Shown piece by piece: positions 29,411 through 38,137 of a stretch of DNA of 46,328 bases. The position numbers were made by a program, and so were the translations under genes. Within the stretch, counting starts at the first letter, position 1. Each line of letters begins with the position of its first letter. This DNA is from Chthoniobacterales bacterium (GTDB taxonomy: Bacteria > Verrucomicrobiota > Verrucomicrobiia > Chthoniobacterales > UBA10450): NCBI GenBank assembly GCA_013815325.1, contig JACDGM010000022.1:1-46328 (forward strand), in the 5' to 3' direction. The notes beneath the pieces were generated by a model. It searched no databases and had not been told where the DNA came from. It was given only the letters and a program-made list of their open reading frames with translations.

Positions 29411-31843
29411 ATGTCAGAACTACTTCCTTTCGATTCGTCTCAGGCGAACAGACTCACGGAGCCCGCACGTCCGCGTATCGTCGCTACGCCGGACGCGCAT
29501 GCCGCAGCGGGCGAGATGGGCGATCTGAAGGAAATCCTGGCAGTAATGCGTCGCCGCAGGTGGCTCGTGATCGCTGCCGCTGCACTCGGCGCCACAGTAG
29601 CGGGGTACTTTGCGTACGTCGCAAAACCGGTCTTCCTCGCTTCGGCCTCTGTGCGCATTGCGGATGCTCGCCGCGCACTCAGCGGAGGCATTGGTGATGC
29701 TCCTCGTGATGTTCTCGGATCTGGAAATGGCGTCGATCCTGTGCTCTCGCAGGTCCAGGTGTTGAAGAGTCGAGAGGTCGCGGCCAACGCGGTGCGTCGT
29801 CAGCCGCTCGGTCTCACGGTATACCCGGATGGATTCCCCGCCTCCGACATGCGTGACGTGCGGGCGGCGGACAGCTCGACGAGTGGCAGCGCCTACGCTG
29901 TCGAGTTCGATGCGCAAGGCTACACCCTTCGAAGCAACCTCCACGAGATTCGCGCCCGATACGGCGAGCCAGTTTCGACCGGCGGCGTCAGTTTCGCGAT
30001 CGTGAGCCGTCCGCCCCATCGCAGCGGCACGATTGGCGTACTCAATAGTGCGAGCGCCGTGGGGATGCTGTTGAGCGGCGTGGATGCTCGGCCGCGCAAG
30101 AGCACCGACGTCGTCGACGTTACCTACCGTGCGAACGATCCGTTCGTTGCGCAGCAGGTGGCCAATGCGATCGTAGCGGCGTACAAAGAAGTCAACGCCA
30201 GCATCGCGCAGCAGCAGTCCCGCCGCCGCCGAGAGTTCATCCAGGAGCAGCTCAAGCAAACCGACTCGTCGTTCGCCGACGCCACAGTGTCTTTGAGCAA
30301 CTTTCGAAGTCACGAGCAAGTCTACGGCTCCGATGCACGCGTGGCTGCAGAAGCGACTGGGCTTATGACATTGGACGTCACCCGTGAGGAGCTCGCATCG
30401 GATAAGCGAACACTCCAATCGCTATTGGACAATCTCCAGCGGACGGGTGGCGCTACACATTCGGAAAAGCTGGACGCGCTCCTCGCATCGCCGAGCATCA
30501 CGAGCAATCAGGTCGTCGAGGCGCTCTTCGCGCAACTCGTCCAGCTTCGAACGCGTCGGGACACGCTCACGGTAGGCAACTGGGGAGCGGCCCGGAGTAA
30601 TCCGGATGTTATTAAGCTGGACACCCTCATTCAGACCACGCAAGGCGAGCTCGTTTCGGCGGTGCGTAGCAATATTGATGCGGTAAATGCACGCCTTTCC
30701 TCACTCGACGATCTGCGAGGGCGCAATGCAGCGCAGCTTCAGAAGCTGCCGAGCGTGCAGGCGGTTGAGGCGCGATTGCTACAGCGAGTCGAAACAGCGC
30801 GCAAGATGGCCGACCAGTTGCGCGAGGAGTACCAGCGCGCGCGCATTTCCGAGGCCGTAGAAGTCGGTCAGGTGGAAATAGTGGATCTCGCCAACGAGCC
30901 CGATGCGCCGATCGGGCGAGGCACGCTCTTTCGAGTTCTCAGCGGACTCTTGTTAGGACTACTTTTTGGTGGCGGCGGTGCAGTGTTACTGGATCGCTTG
31001 AACAGCACGATCAGGCGGCGCGACGAGATCGAGACCACGCTTCACATCCCCGGGTTGTCTATCATCCCGCACATGGCGCCGGCGCGAAAGCTCACTGCCT
31101 TCGGTCGCCATTTGAGGCTGCCGGGAAGTAAGCAGCGCCGTGACCGCTCGGGCGGCGATTCGCTTGTGACGGTATCGGATTTCGGGTCGGTCAGCGCCGA
31201 GGCGTTCCGAACGCTGCGTACCAATCTTCTGTTCTCCCAATCTATTCAGACGCTCCGAACCATCGTGATCACGAGCCCGTCACCGCAAGATGGCAAGACA
31301 ACTACGGCAGCGAATCTCGCGGTGACTTTCGCTCAACAGGGGATGCGGGTGCTGCTGATCGATTGCGATCTTCGCAAGGCACGCATGCACAACATTTTCT
31401 CCGTTCCGCGCGAGCCTGGATTTTCCCAACTCCTTGCGCATCAAAGCACGGTTGCAGACGTTGTTCGCGAGACGGCTGTCGAAAACCTCTTCGTGATCCC
31501 CGCCGGCCTGCTGCCTGCAAATCCGTCCGAACTTCTTGGAAGTGTCGTTGCTCGCGAGACTATCGAGTCCCTCGCGAAAGAATACGCCATCGTTATTATA
31601 GACACGCCCCCCGTGCACGTCGCCGCAGACGCGCTCATTCTCGGGAGCATGGCCAACGGCGTGCTGATGGTGCTTCGCGCCGGAAGATCGGAACGAGATG
31701 CCGCGAAGGAGGCGTTGCAGCGACTTTTGAACGTCGGTGCGCACGTCATCGGTGCCGTACTGAACGACCCGGATCACAAGGTGCCCGATTACGGCAGCTA
31801 CTACTACTACTACGATTATCACGACACCAAGGTCGAAGCGTAG
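29411..31843 (+). CDS. wzc: Wzc-type polysaccharide co-polymerase / tyrosine autokinase (left-block copy)
   Basis: 810-residue inner-membrane protein that would control chain length and export. A Wzz domain runs from a first membrane span (about 51-70) through a coiled-coil periplasmic region to a second span (about 506-530). The BY-kinase domain follows, with Walker A SPSPQDGKTTTAANLA, Walker A-prime VLLIDCDLRKAR and Walker B VIIDTPP. The C-terminus has a tyrosine cluster (Tyr797-801 and 803), the usual autophosphorylation site, encoded by five consecutive TAC codons. A second copy is at 38777. The stop shares a base with the next gene. Confidence 0.93.
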   Translation: MSELLPFDSSQANRLTEPARPRIVATPDAHAAAGEMGDLKEILAVMRRRRWLVIAAAALGATVAGYFAYVAKPVFLASASVRIADARRALSGGIGDAPRDVLGSGNGVDPVLSQVQVLKSREVAANAVRRQPLGLTVYPDGFPASDMRDVRAADSSTSGSAYAVEFDAQGYTLRSNLHEIRARYGEPVSTGGVSFAIVSRPPHRSGTIGVLNSASAVGMLLSGVDARPRKSTDVVDVTYRANDPFVAQQVANAIVAAYKEVNASIAQQQSRRRREFIQEQLKQTDSSFADATVSLSNFRSHEQVYGSDARVAAEATGLMTLDVTREELASDKRTLQSLLDNLQRTGGATHSEKLDALLASPSITSNQVVEALFAQLVQLRTRRDTLTVGNWGAARSNPDVIKLDTLIQTTQGELVSAVRSNIDAVNARLSSLDDLRGRNAAQLQKLPSVQAVEARLLQRVETARKMADQLREEYQRARISEAVEVGQVEIVDLANEPDAPIGRGTLFRVLSGLLLGLLFGGGGAVLLDRLNSTIRRRDEIETTLHIPGLSIIPHMAPARKLTAFGRHLRLPGSKQRRDRSGGDSLVTVSDFGSVSAEAFRTLRTNLLFSQSIQTLRTIVITSPSPQDGKTTTAANLAVTFAQQGMRVLLIDCDLRKARMHNIFSVPREPGFSQLLAHQSTVADVVRETAVENLFVIPAGLLPANPSELLGSVVARETIESLAKEYAIVIIDTPPVHVAADALILGSMANGVLMVLRAGRSERDAAKEALQRLLNVGAHVIGAVLNDPDHKVPDYGSYYYYYDYHDTKVEA
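31799..31813 (+). repeat. (TAC)5 repeat encoding the Wzc tyrosine cluster
   Basis: Five tandem TAC codons encode the C-terminal tyrosine run of the left Wzc-type kinase. Unit gain or loss would keep the frame and change the number of phosphorylatable tyrosines. One sequence cannot show whether the length varies. Confidence 0.6.
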
Positions 31844-33054
31844 TGCGAGCGCTCGCAGGTGAGCGAGTCCACCACGGCACTACGTCATTCCCACCTGAGA
31901 TCGCGTTGGTGTTGCGTTGCGCGGCAGTTGGCGGAGATGGAGCCATCGCGCTCGATCCGGCCTCGTTCGCGTCAGTCGAGGACTGGCCAGCGGTATTCGG
32001 CTACGCGGCGAAGCACGCGATAGCAGCGCTGGTGGCGAAAGCACTTGATCGAGCGCCCCAGACTGTCGTGCCGTCCGGAATTCGCGACCAGTTTCACGAG
32101 ATGGCAAGGCAGAGCGCGATGCGAGGATTGCAACTCGCAGCCGAGTTGCTAGCTGTGCTCAAAGAGTTTGAGAGCGCCTCCGTGAAGGCGATTCCTATCA
32201 AGGGACCGACGTTCGCGATGCTCCTGTACGGAGATCTTTCGCTGCGCGCATACGAAGATCTCGACATTCTCGTACACGAGCGGGATTTGGAGCGAGCAGT
32301 TGCGGCGCTGCAAATGATCGGATACCGATTTCGCGACGCGTTATCGAGTTCGCAGCGCCAGACCCTCGCGGCGAATGCCTACCATGTGGGTTTTGTGCAC
32401 GATCATGACGGTACCAACCTCGAGCTTCACTGGCTGCTGAATCACAGGACACTCGCGCACCCAGAGCTCGAGGCCCGCTGGTGGAAGCATTCTCAGTCAC
32501 TCACGCTCGGTGGCATGGTGGTGCGCACGCTGGCCCCGGATGAGATACTGCTCTATCTCTGCATGCATGGTGGCAAGCATTCTTGGGCGAGGCTTAATTG
32601 GCTGTGTGATCTGCGGCAGGCGCTGCGCAGCTATCCCGATGCCGATTGGCGCGCCATATGGCGCGCCGCCGATAGAAATGGCGTAGCCAGAATGGTAGCC
32701 ACCGGTCTCGCCCTGGTTGACGAGCTACTTGATGGCACTTCGCTCACTGCCCGTCCCAATTCCGGACGGCCCCTCGATTCGGGCGTCAAGCCCCTGGTTC
32801 TTGCGATCTCGGAGCGGTTGATGAGACCCGGGACGGAACCGCGTGAAGTCGACTTCCTCACACAGTTTTGGATGCGCGAGCGATTTTGGGACCGGATGCG
32901 TTATGCCGCGCACGTCCTCGGCGTGCCGCACCATGCAGACGTCGCGCAACTTGGACTACCGCCGTCGATGCGGCGGATGTACTACATTCTTCGCCCAGCT
33001 CGATTGGCGTGGAAGCATCTGTTGCAACGCGCGCATCGAACGGGAGCGGTGTGA
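31843..33054 (+). CDS. NTP_transf_5-family nucleotidyltransferase-like protein
   Basis: 403 residues from GTG 31843, which shares its first base with the upstream TAG. AIPIKGPTFAMLLYGDLSLR (117-136), then YEDLDILVHERDL with the paired aspartates Asp139 and Asp141, match the nucleotidyltransferase fold of PF14907. LYLCMHGGKHSWARLNWLCD in the second half is the other family hallmark. Members are frequent in capsule and exosortase-linked loci but their reaction is not established. It lies between wzc and a wza-like gene, which fits a regulatory or modifying role in export. A longer frame from ATG 31363 overlaps wzc and was rejected. Confidence 0.82.
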   Translation: MRALAGERVHHGTTSFPPEIALVLRCAAVGGDGAIALDPASFASVEDWPAVFGYAAKHAIAALVAKALDRAPQTVVPSGIRDQFHEMARQSAMRGLQLAAELLAVLKEFESASVKAIPIKGPTFAMLLYGDLSLRAYEDLDILVHERDLERAVAALQMIGYRFRDALSSSQRQTLAANAYHVGFVHDHDGTNLELHWLLNHRTLAHPELEARWWKHSQSLTLGGMVVRTLAPDEILLYLCMHGGKHSWARLNWLCDLRQALRSYPDADWRAIWRAADRNGVARMVATGLALVDELLDGTSLTARPNSGRPLDSGVKPLVLAISERLMRPGTEPREVDFLTQFWMRERFWDRMRYAAHVLGVPHHADVAQLGLPPSMRRMYYILRPARLAWKHLLQRAHRTGAV

Positions 33055-33119
33055 TTGACCGAAAATGGCTCGACTCTGTGTTCGCAGTATGCTGCCGCTC
33101 TCTCGATCAGGACTCATTG

Positions 33120-33755
33120 ATGAAATCGGCTAGAGCCATTCCGCTCCTCCTTTCCGTACTGCTACCAGTTGCGTGTTTATCACGGGGCCACACGAATGAT
33201 GAGATTCCGCACGATGCTCCGGCGGTTCTCCATTCCGGGGATTCGGTTCGCGTAATGGTTTGGCGCAATCTCGAATTGAGCGGTGCCTTTATCGTCGCGG
33301 ACGACGGAACGATTCGACATCCGTTGTATCAGGCGGTTCACGTCGCTGGTATTCCTATCGACTCGGTATACGCGAGAGTGAGCACGTTTCTGCTCCAGTT
33401 CACCACAAATCCACAGATAACGGTCGAACCGCAATTTCGCGTAGTGGTGCGCGGTGAAGTACGCACACCGGGAGCGTATACCATGCCGCTCGAGACGACT
33501 CTGGGCGGGGCTATCGCGACTGCTGGAGGACCTTCGGAGGAAGCTCAGTTGCGGCGTGTCACGCTCGTGCGTGAGCAGCGCTCTTACCTTCTGGATTTGT
33601 CGGATCCCGCTGCACCCTGGACAGTGCTTCCTATCCGGTCAGGGGATCAAATCATCATTGGCCGAAAGAGCAATTTGTTCTTCGGGACGATCCTGCCCTT
33701 GGTCACCGCTTCGGCGGCCGTCGCATCGTTGATCAGTGTCTTGAGGCATTACTAG
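33120..33755 (+). CDS. wza: Short Wza-type polysaccharide export lipoprotein (left-block copy)
   Basis: 211 residues. The signal sequence MKSARAIPLLLSVLLPVAC has a candidate lipid-attachment Cys19 in LPVAC, with proline in the usual leucine position. HSGDSVRVMVWRNLELSGAF is the start of the polysaccharide-export domain, and VVRGEVRTPGAYTMPLETTL is a SLBB-like block. A hydrophobic C-terminal segment (TILPLVTASAAVASLISVL) ends the protein. It is shorter than E. coli Wza (about 380) and the same length as the copy at 38138. ATG 33120 has AGGA seven bases upstream and begins the signal sequence. Confidence 0.88.
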   Translation: MKSARAIPLLLSVLLPVACLSRGHTNDEIPHDAPAVLHSGDSVRVMVWRNLELSGAFIVADDGTIRHPLYQAVHVAGIPIDSVYARVSTFLLQFTTNPQITVEPQFRVVVRGEVRTPGAYTMPLETTLGGAIATAGGPSEEAQLRRVTLVREQRSYLLDLSDPAAPWTVLPIRSGDQIIIGRKSNLFFGTILPLVTASAAVASLISVLRHY

Positions 33756-33887
33756 AGGCGAATTGATTCGATAGGCAATGCACTTAGGCTGCCAGGTTCG
33801 AGGCGTGATGTATGGAGTGGGCGAGCCTTCATTAAATAGGTCTAATGCGTTTGCCCGGTGTTCAAGCCTCGGGTACATTCGCCGAAT

Positions 33888-34583
33888 ATGGCACGCTTCC
33901 GCCGTTTTCTACTTTCCGCGCTCTCTCATCGAACGCTTGCGCTCGTCCGCTGGGACCTGCACCTGCTTCGCGTTCGCATTCGCAACGCGCTTACGGGGTC
34001 AGATCGAAAACTCATGCAGCGTGTCTCCGGTATTTCACGTCCCCGTCTTCTCAACCTGGGCAGCGGTCCGAGAGGACTCGACGCGCCCAATTGGGTCAAT
34101 GTCGATGCTTTCCCCGATGCAAACGTTCACCATCTGATGGACTTCGGTCGAAAGTTTCCCTTTGCGGATGGAGACTTCGATGGAATCTTTTCTGAGCACG
34201 TACTCGAGCACTTCACACGGGAAGAGGGAATCACTGTCTTAAGCGAGTGCCATCGCGTTCTATTTCCGGGGGGAACGCTGCGCGTCATCGTTCCTGATGC
34301 GTGCAAACTTTTTCAGTCGTACTTCTCCGATCCGGACGCACTCTCTGAACGCCGCGAGACATCGACGAGCTTACCGATGGAAGTGGTGAACCTGTACGCA
34401 TATCAACGTTACGAACACCAGTGCCTTTACGATTGGCCCTTGATGCAGCACACGTTTGCAGACGCTGGATTCACCGACATTACACTCTGCAGCTTTCGCG
34501 CGGGTGCACACGCCGCGCTGACGATTGATGATCCCAAGTACGAATGGGAGAGCCTCTACGTAGAAGCGCGAAGGAAGAACTAA
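33888..34583 (+). CDS. Class I SAM-dependent methyltransferase
   Basis: 231 residues. A basic N-terminal region of about 50 residues precedes LLNLGSGPRGLDAPNWVNVD (54-73), FDGIFSEHVLEHF and CHRVLFPGGTLRVIVPD. This is a Methyltransf_11-like fold seen often in glycan loci. ATG 33888 is used; GTG 33858 would add ten residues. A 132-base gap separates it from the wza-like gene, so it may have its own expression. It is the last gene of the left block. Confidence 0.8.
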   Translation: MARFRRFLLSALSHRTLALVRWDLHLLRVRIRNALTGSDRKLMQRVSGISRPRLLNLGSGPRGLDAPNWVNVDAFPDANVHHLMDFGRKFPFADGDFDGIFSEHVLEHFTREEGITVLSECHRVLFPGGTLRVIVPDACKLFQSYFSDPDALSERRETSTSLPMEVVNLYAYQRYEHQCLYDWPLMQHTFADAGFTDITLCSFRAGAHAALTIDDPKYEWESLYVEARRKN

Positions 34584-34940
34584 GCTCTCATCGCGCGCGC
34601 GGAACTTCTTTTAAGGATGAGTGTCCCCAACCTCGTCTACCGCGTACTACTCAGGTTTTTGCGCTAATTCGACCATTTGTCCAACCGTTGCCCAGCGTAA
34701 GAGACACTCGCACGGTTCCCAACCATACCGTTGGGTGTTGGCCGGCCGGCCAGACTTGTGACAAGGGAGTGTTCTCAGGCTGCGGACTTCTTCAATAGCG
34801 GCCTGCTCCTTGCAAAACCTCTTACTTGCCTGACTTACGACAAAGACAGAGCCGCCGATCATGAGCGAACGTTTCGAATGTCCGAAGCGTATGTAGACGG
34901 TGCTGCACTTCGTTTCCCAATAACGTTGGAGATCAGCAGG
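34584..34940. other. Intergenic region upstream of the KGG-repeat gene
   Basis: 357 bases with no convincing gene. A (CG)-rich tract at 34592-34601 and an FseI-like GGCCGGCC palindrome near 34740 are visible, and GGAG at 34928-34931 is a plausible ribosome-binding site for the gene at 34941. I see no promoter close to consensus. Frames running through it lack any family resemblance. Confidence 0.5.
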
Positions 34941-35315
34941 ATGCCGAACAATACCGAAGGCCAGGGCCGTAGCAACCGCGGTTTTGCCGCAATGGATGCC
35001 GACCAGCAGCGCGAGATCGCCAGCAAGGGCGGTCGCGCCGCACACGAGCAGGGCACCGCTCATGAATTTTCTCCTGACGAAGCTCGCGCCGCGGGACGTA
35101 AGGGCGGTGTTTCGGTCAGCAAGAATCGCCAGCACATGTCCGAGATCGGACGCAAGGGCGGCGAAGCGCGTGGTCGCAAGCAAGGTCGCGGCAACGGCAG
35201 CGCAGCTCGCGAGAACGGTGCGGCACCGGAGTCGAACGACAACATCAAAAGCGCTTCGAGTGATGGCGCGATGTTCGGACCGCCGAATCCTCTCGACGTG
35301 ATCACCGACGGCTGA
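34941..35315 (+). CDS. KGG-repeat general stress protein (GsiB/Con-10-like)
   Basis: 124-residue hydrophilic, probably disordered protein. Three KGG-centred repeats are visible: REIASKGGRAAHEQG (KGG 29-31), EARAAGRKGGVSVS (54-56) and MSEIGRKGGEARGRK (72-74). Such proteins are linked to desiccation and general stress, but the molecular function is unclear. A tail rich in Gly, Ala, Asn and Ser follows. ATG 34941 begins the KGG-family start and has GGAG nine bases upstream. The gene ends at a strong terminator and is probably not part of the polysaccharide operons. Confidence 0.88.
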   Translation: MPNNTEGQGRSNRGFAAMDADQQREIASKGGRAAHEQGTAHEFSPDEARAAGRKGGVSVSKNRQHMSEIGRKGGEARGRKQGRGNGSAARENGAAPESNDNIKSASSDGAMFGPPNPLDVITDG

Positions 35316-35341
35316 TCGCAAGAATTTGTGAACGACAGTGG

Positions 35342-35372
35342 CGGGGATGCGCAAAGGCGCATCCCCGTTTTT
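35342..35372 (+). terminator. Rho-independent terminator after the KGG-repeat gene
   Basis: An 11-bp perfect stem (35342-35352 with 35357-35367, core GGGGATGCGC) with an AAAG loop is followed directly by TTTTT. It lies 27 bases after the stop codon at 35315. Confidence 0.9.
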
Positions 35373-35408
35373 GTTTGAATACAGACAAGCGCAAACGAGT
35401 GGCGATGA

Positions 35409-35443
35409 AAAACGGGGACGCGTTTAGAACGCGTCCCCGTTTT
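35409..35443. terminator. Bidirectional terminator between convergent genes
   Basis: A 16-bp perfect stem (35409-35424 with 35428-35443, core CGGGGACGCG) closes on a three-base TAG loop. An A-tract (35408-35412) on one side and a T-tract (35440-35443) on the other let it stop transcription from both strands. It lies 36 bases from the stop of the minus-strand protease-like gene. Confidence 0.88.
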
Positions 35444-35479
35444 CACATCCGTACTAATGCGGTCGGCACTCGAGAGCGC

Positions 35480-37480
35480 CTACCGCCGCCCCCCAAACCG
35501 ATACGCCGTAAAATCCTTCCACATCTGCTCAACGCTGCTCCCCAACACCATCACCTTAAACGGCGCCGCCGGCTTCGCCGCATCGTAAATCGAGATCGTA
35601 TACGCCGCCGTCGTGCCCACCGCCCTCGGCGCGAAGTCCTCTACGCGGTAGACGTAAATCCCCTGCATCGCCACGTTCTTCCCCGCCGCCTTCGTCTGGT
35701 CGGCGTTCAGCATAGCCGGAATCCGGATCTTCTCCACCGGCACGATCTCCACGCCGTCGCGGTAGATCTTCATGTCCTTGAAGTTCCCCTCGTCGATCCC
35801 CTGGATCTTGTCGGGCTCGTAGAACGGGAACGCGGTCTTGTCCGACGTCACGTTGAACACGACCACCGCGCGACGCTCGCCCAGATAGTCGCTCCAGTCG
35901 CGCCATCCCTGAATCGGATCCACCGACGTCCACGAACCCGCCTTCTTGGGATCGTTGCGCTTGCGGTCGGCCAGCGCCTTCCCGGCCTGCACCTCGCGCC
36001 ACGCCATCACCTGCGGCGTCATCATGAACACCTTGAACGGGCCGCTCTCCATTCGATAGTTGTGCAGGTCGAGCGTCGCACCGAGACCGCTCACCGCGGC
36101 GATCGGCTCACTCGGGAACGGGTCGCGCGGCACCACGGGCAACAGCGAATCGGTCACGACCTTGAAGCGCGCACTCGTCACCGAGTCCTTCGCACGCTGG
36201 AGCGCGCTCGCGAGCACGGGCGCCGCCACGGAGCTCGAGATGCGTCCCGCGCCCTGCGTCACGGGCGGGCGATATGCATTCAACCCGATCACATACCCAT
36301 CGGTGTTGAGCAGCGGGCCCCCGGTGTTCAGGAATCCGAGGCTCACCTCACTCGTGATACTCTGCGCGTCGGCATTGCTCACGATTCCCGTACTCAGCAC
36401 ACCGGCCTTGTTCAACGGCGACCCGAGCGCGAGCACGCGATCGCCCGCCGTCGGCATCGCGCTCTTCGTGCTGTCGAACATCGGGAGCGGCGTGCACTTC
36501 GCGCAGCGCCTCATCGGAATCGCGAGCACCGCGAGATCGTGCGCGTTGTCCACCACGAGCCTCCGCGCATACACCTTCGTGCTGCTGTCGAGCATCACGC
36601 GCACTTCATCCGCGCCGTCGAGCAGATGCGCGTTAGTGAGCACGAGCCCACTCGAGTCGGCGAGAAAGCCGGTGCCGCGCTGGCTTCCATATACGGTGAA
36701 CAGTCCACTCCTGTAGTCGTCGAACAGCTCCTTTTCCGTGCGCGATTTCTTCGCCGCCGCGAGCGCCTTCGTCGTGGAGTCCTTCGCGATGCTGTCCTTC
36801 TGCGCCTGGTTCGGCCCCGTCGACGTCACGGTCACGGTTTCCACCGTCGCGTTCTTCTGCGTGAGCTCGATCGTTCCCGCGTCCTTCTGGAAAGTCGCGT
36901 ACAGTCCCCACTTGTACTTCGAACCGTTCATCTCGTACACCTGCGTGCTCTCGATACGGTAGACGCCGGGCTTGAAGCTCCGCTCCACCCGTCCCTCGAG
37001 GTCGGTCGACACACGCGTCGTGTCGCCGCGCGGGCTGATGATCCACAGGTCGAGCTGCGGCAGCGCGCGCACGGTGAGATCGCTCCCCACTACCGCCGCC
37101 CGCAGGCGTACGGTGATCGCCGTGTCCACCGGCGGCGGCGGATCGGCCGGCTTCGGAATCGGCACGGCGCCACTCGACACCTTGGTCGCACTGTCGCCGC
37201 CGGGTCCGTTCGGATTGCACACGCTCTTGAGCCCATCCACCAGCGACTGCGTTCCGCCGGCCCGCTTGATCCGCGTGTCGACGTCATCGGTGACCACGAA
37301 CGTCACGCAGCTCGACTTCGCGAGACTGAGCACGCGTGCGCTCGCGACGTGACGCCGGAGCAGCCCGAGGATATCGTCCAGCGTGTAGCCCTTCCCCTGT
37401 GCAGCGAGCGGAGCGGAGAGAACGAAGGCCAAAGCGCCGGCAATCCCGAGGGCGCGTGAACAGACTGGGCGACTATGCAT
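35480..37480 (-). CDS. Secreted trypsin-like (HtrA-type fold) protein with Thr in place of the catalytic Ser
   Basis: 666 residues. The signal peptide ends near SAPLAAQ (about 28). A conserved N-terminal module (31-89) and a beta-rich region (about 120-220) follow. The trypsin-like domain spans about 255-425: His285 in LTNAHLL and Asp315 in DNAHDLAVL fit the triad, but the expected GNSGGPL is LNTGGPLLN, so Thr386 replaces the nucleophilic Ser. It may be inactive and act as a binding protein, or be a threonine variant. The roughly 240-residue C-terminal part is unrecognised. A very long opposite-strand frame here is a GC-bias shadow. It is transcribed away from the right operon. Confidence 0.85.
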   Translation of the reverse strand: MHSRPVCSRALGIAGALAFVLSAPLAAQGKGYTLDDILGLLRRHVASARVLSLAKSSCVTFVVTDDVDTRIKRAGGTQSLVDGLKSVCNPNGPGGDSATKVSSGAVPIPKPADPPPPVDTAITVRLRAAVVGSDLTVRALPQLDLWIISPRGDTTRVSTDLEGRVERSFKPGVYRIESTQVYEMNGSKYKWGLYATFQKDAGTIELTQKNATVETVTVTSTGPNQAQKDSIAKDSTTKALAAAKKSRTEKELFDDYRSGLFTVYGSQRGTGFLADSSGLVLTNAHLLDGADEVRVMLDSSTKVYARRLVVDNAHDLAVLAIPMRRCAKCTPLPMFDSTKSAMPTAGDRVLALGSPLNKAGVLSTGIVSNADAQSITSEVSLGFLNTGGPLLNTDGYVIGLNAYRPPVTQGAGRISSSVAAPVLASALQRAKDSVTSARFKVVTDSLLPVVPRDPFPSEPIAAVSGLGATLDLHNYRMESGPFKVFMMTPQVMAWREVQAGKALADRKRNDPKKAGSWTSVDPIQGWRDWSDYLGERRAVVVFNVTSDKTAFPFYEPDKIQGIDEGNFKDMKIYRDGVEIVPVEKIRIPAMLNADQTKAAGKNVAMQGIYVYRVEDFAPRAVGTTAAYTISIYDAAKPAAPFKVMVLGSSVEQMWKDFTAYRFGGRR

Positions 37481-37801
37481 GGATTATGGCTTGGGAAGGT
37501 GCGGACGGTACGTCACAAAAGTAGACGACCGCGGTATTGAGTCGGTAATGCTACCCCATTGGCTCGCCGAGGTGTTCCAGGGGGTCGGAAGCGACCATCC
37601 ACCACCCGGTTGCGTCATCTAAGCAGAGATTTCCAGCGCTCGTTTCCTCACGAATCGCTATCACGCCGCTGTCACTTCCAGGACGTACAATATCACTTTT
37701 TTCGCGTCCGCGTCAGCGTAGGCAAGGCCAACGTATATAAGGTGGAAGCGCGACTGAACAGAGACCTCGTTGTGTCACGTCCGAGGCATATTTTCGTCTT
37801 A

Positions 37802-37829
37802 TTGACAGTGGTGGATCACCGCCTATTAT
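37802..37829 (+). promoter_or_regulatory. Sigma-70-type promoter for the right-block operon
   Basis: A perfect -35 box TTGACA (37802-37807) and a 5/6 -10 box TATTAT (37824-37829) are 16 bases apart. Transcription would start near 37837 and run through a leader of about 300 bases to the wza-like gene at 38138. The spacer contains the dyad GGTGGATCACC (37810-37820), which could be an operator. Confidence 0.6.
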
Positions 37830-38003
37830 GTCCCATTAATCACTCGCCCGGCGCGAGACGGAAATCATCTATAGCACGAGTCACATAAGCAATGCGTTCT
37901 ACCTCCTGCAGCGTCCCGTTCAATAACGGCCTCGATGAAAATCGCGGCCAGGGCTGCGCAGGCCGCAAGACTCCGATTTAGGGCATCACGGTCGCTCCTA
38001 CAC

Positions 38004-38037
38004 GCCTCCGCGATCCCCACCCGGTGATTGCGGAGGC
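38004..38037 (+). promoter_or_regulatory. Leader hairpin upstream of the wza-like gene
   Basis: GCCTCCGCGATC (38004-38015) pairs with GATTGCGGAGGC (38026-38037), twelve pairs including one G-U, around a ten-base loop. There is no T-tract after it, so it is not a standard terminator. It may be an RNA leader structure or a DNA-binding site. Confidence 0.45.
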
Positions 38038-38137
38038 GCTGCATTTCGGACCCACCGCCGCAACGTATCGAGCCACTTCGCTCGGATCGGTGTAGGAATG
38101 AGACCGCTCTTCGAACTCTTTCGCTGGTAAAAAACTC

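Larger units (their letters stand above)
37481..38137. other. Long intergenic region between divergent genes
   Basis: 657 bases, less GC-rich than either flank, between the minus-strand protease-like gene and the right-block operon. It holds a near-consensus promoter (37802-37829) and a hairpin (38004-38037). I see no convincing gene: the longest plus-strand frame (37559-37888) has no family resemblance. No ops/JUMPStart element was recognised by eye. Confidence 0.6.

Noticed and set aside
34571..34611. Possible terminator after the methyltransferase at 33888
   Set aside because: Only a seven-pair stem with a G-U pair and a 27-base loop overlapping the stop codon; too weak to call.
35375..37459. 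694-residue plus-strand open frame
   Set aside because: Opposite the protease-like gene; Arg/His-rich shadow sequence. The minus-strand reading has a signal peptide and a recognised domain.
37559..37888. 109-residue frame in the long intergenic region
   Set aside because: No recognisable start context or family; it overlaps the promoter, and composition is unlike neighbouring genes.
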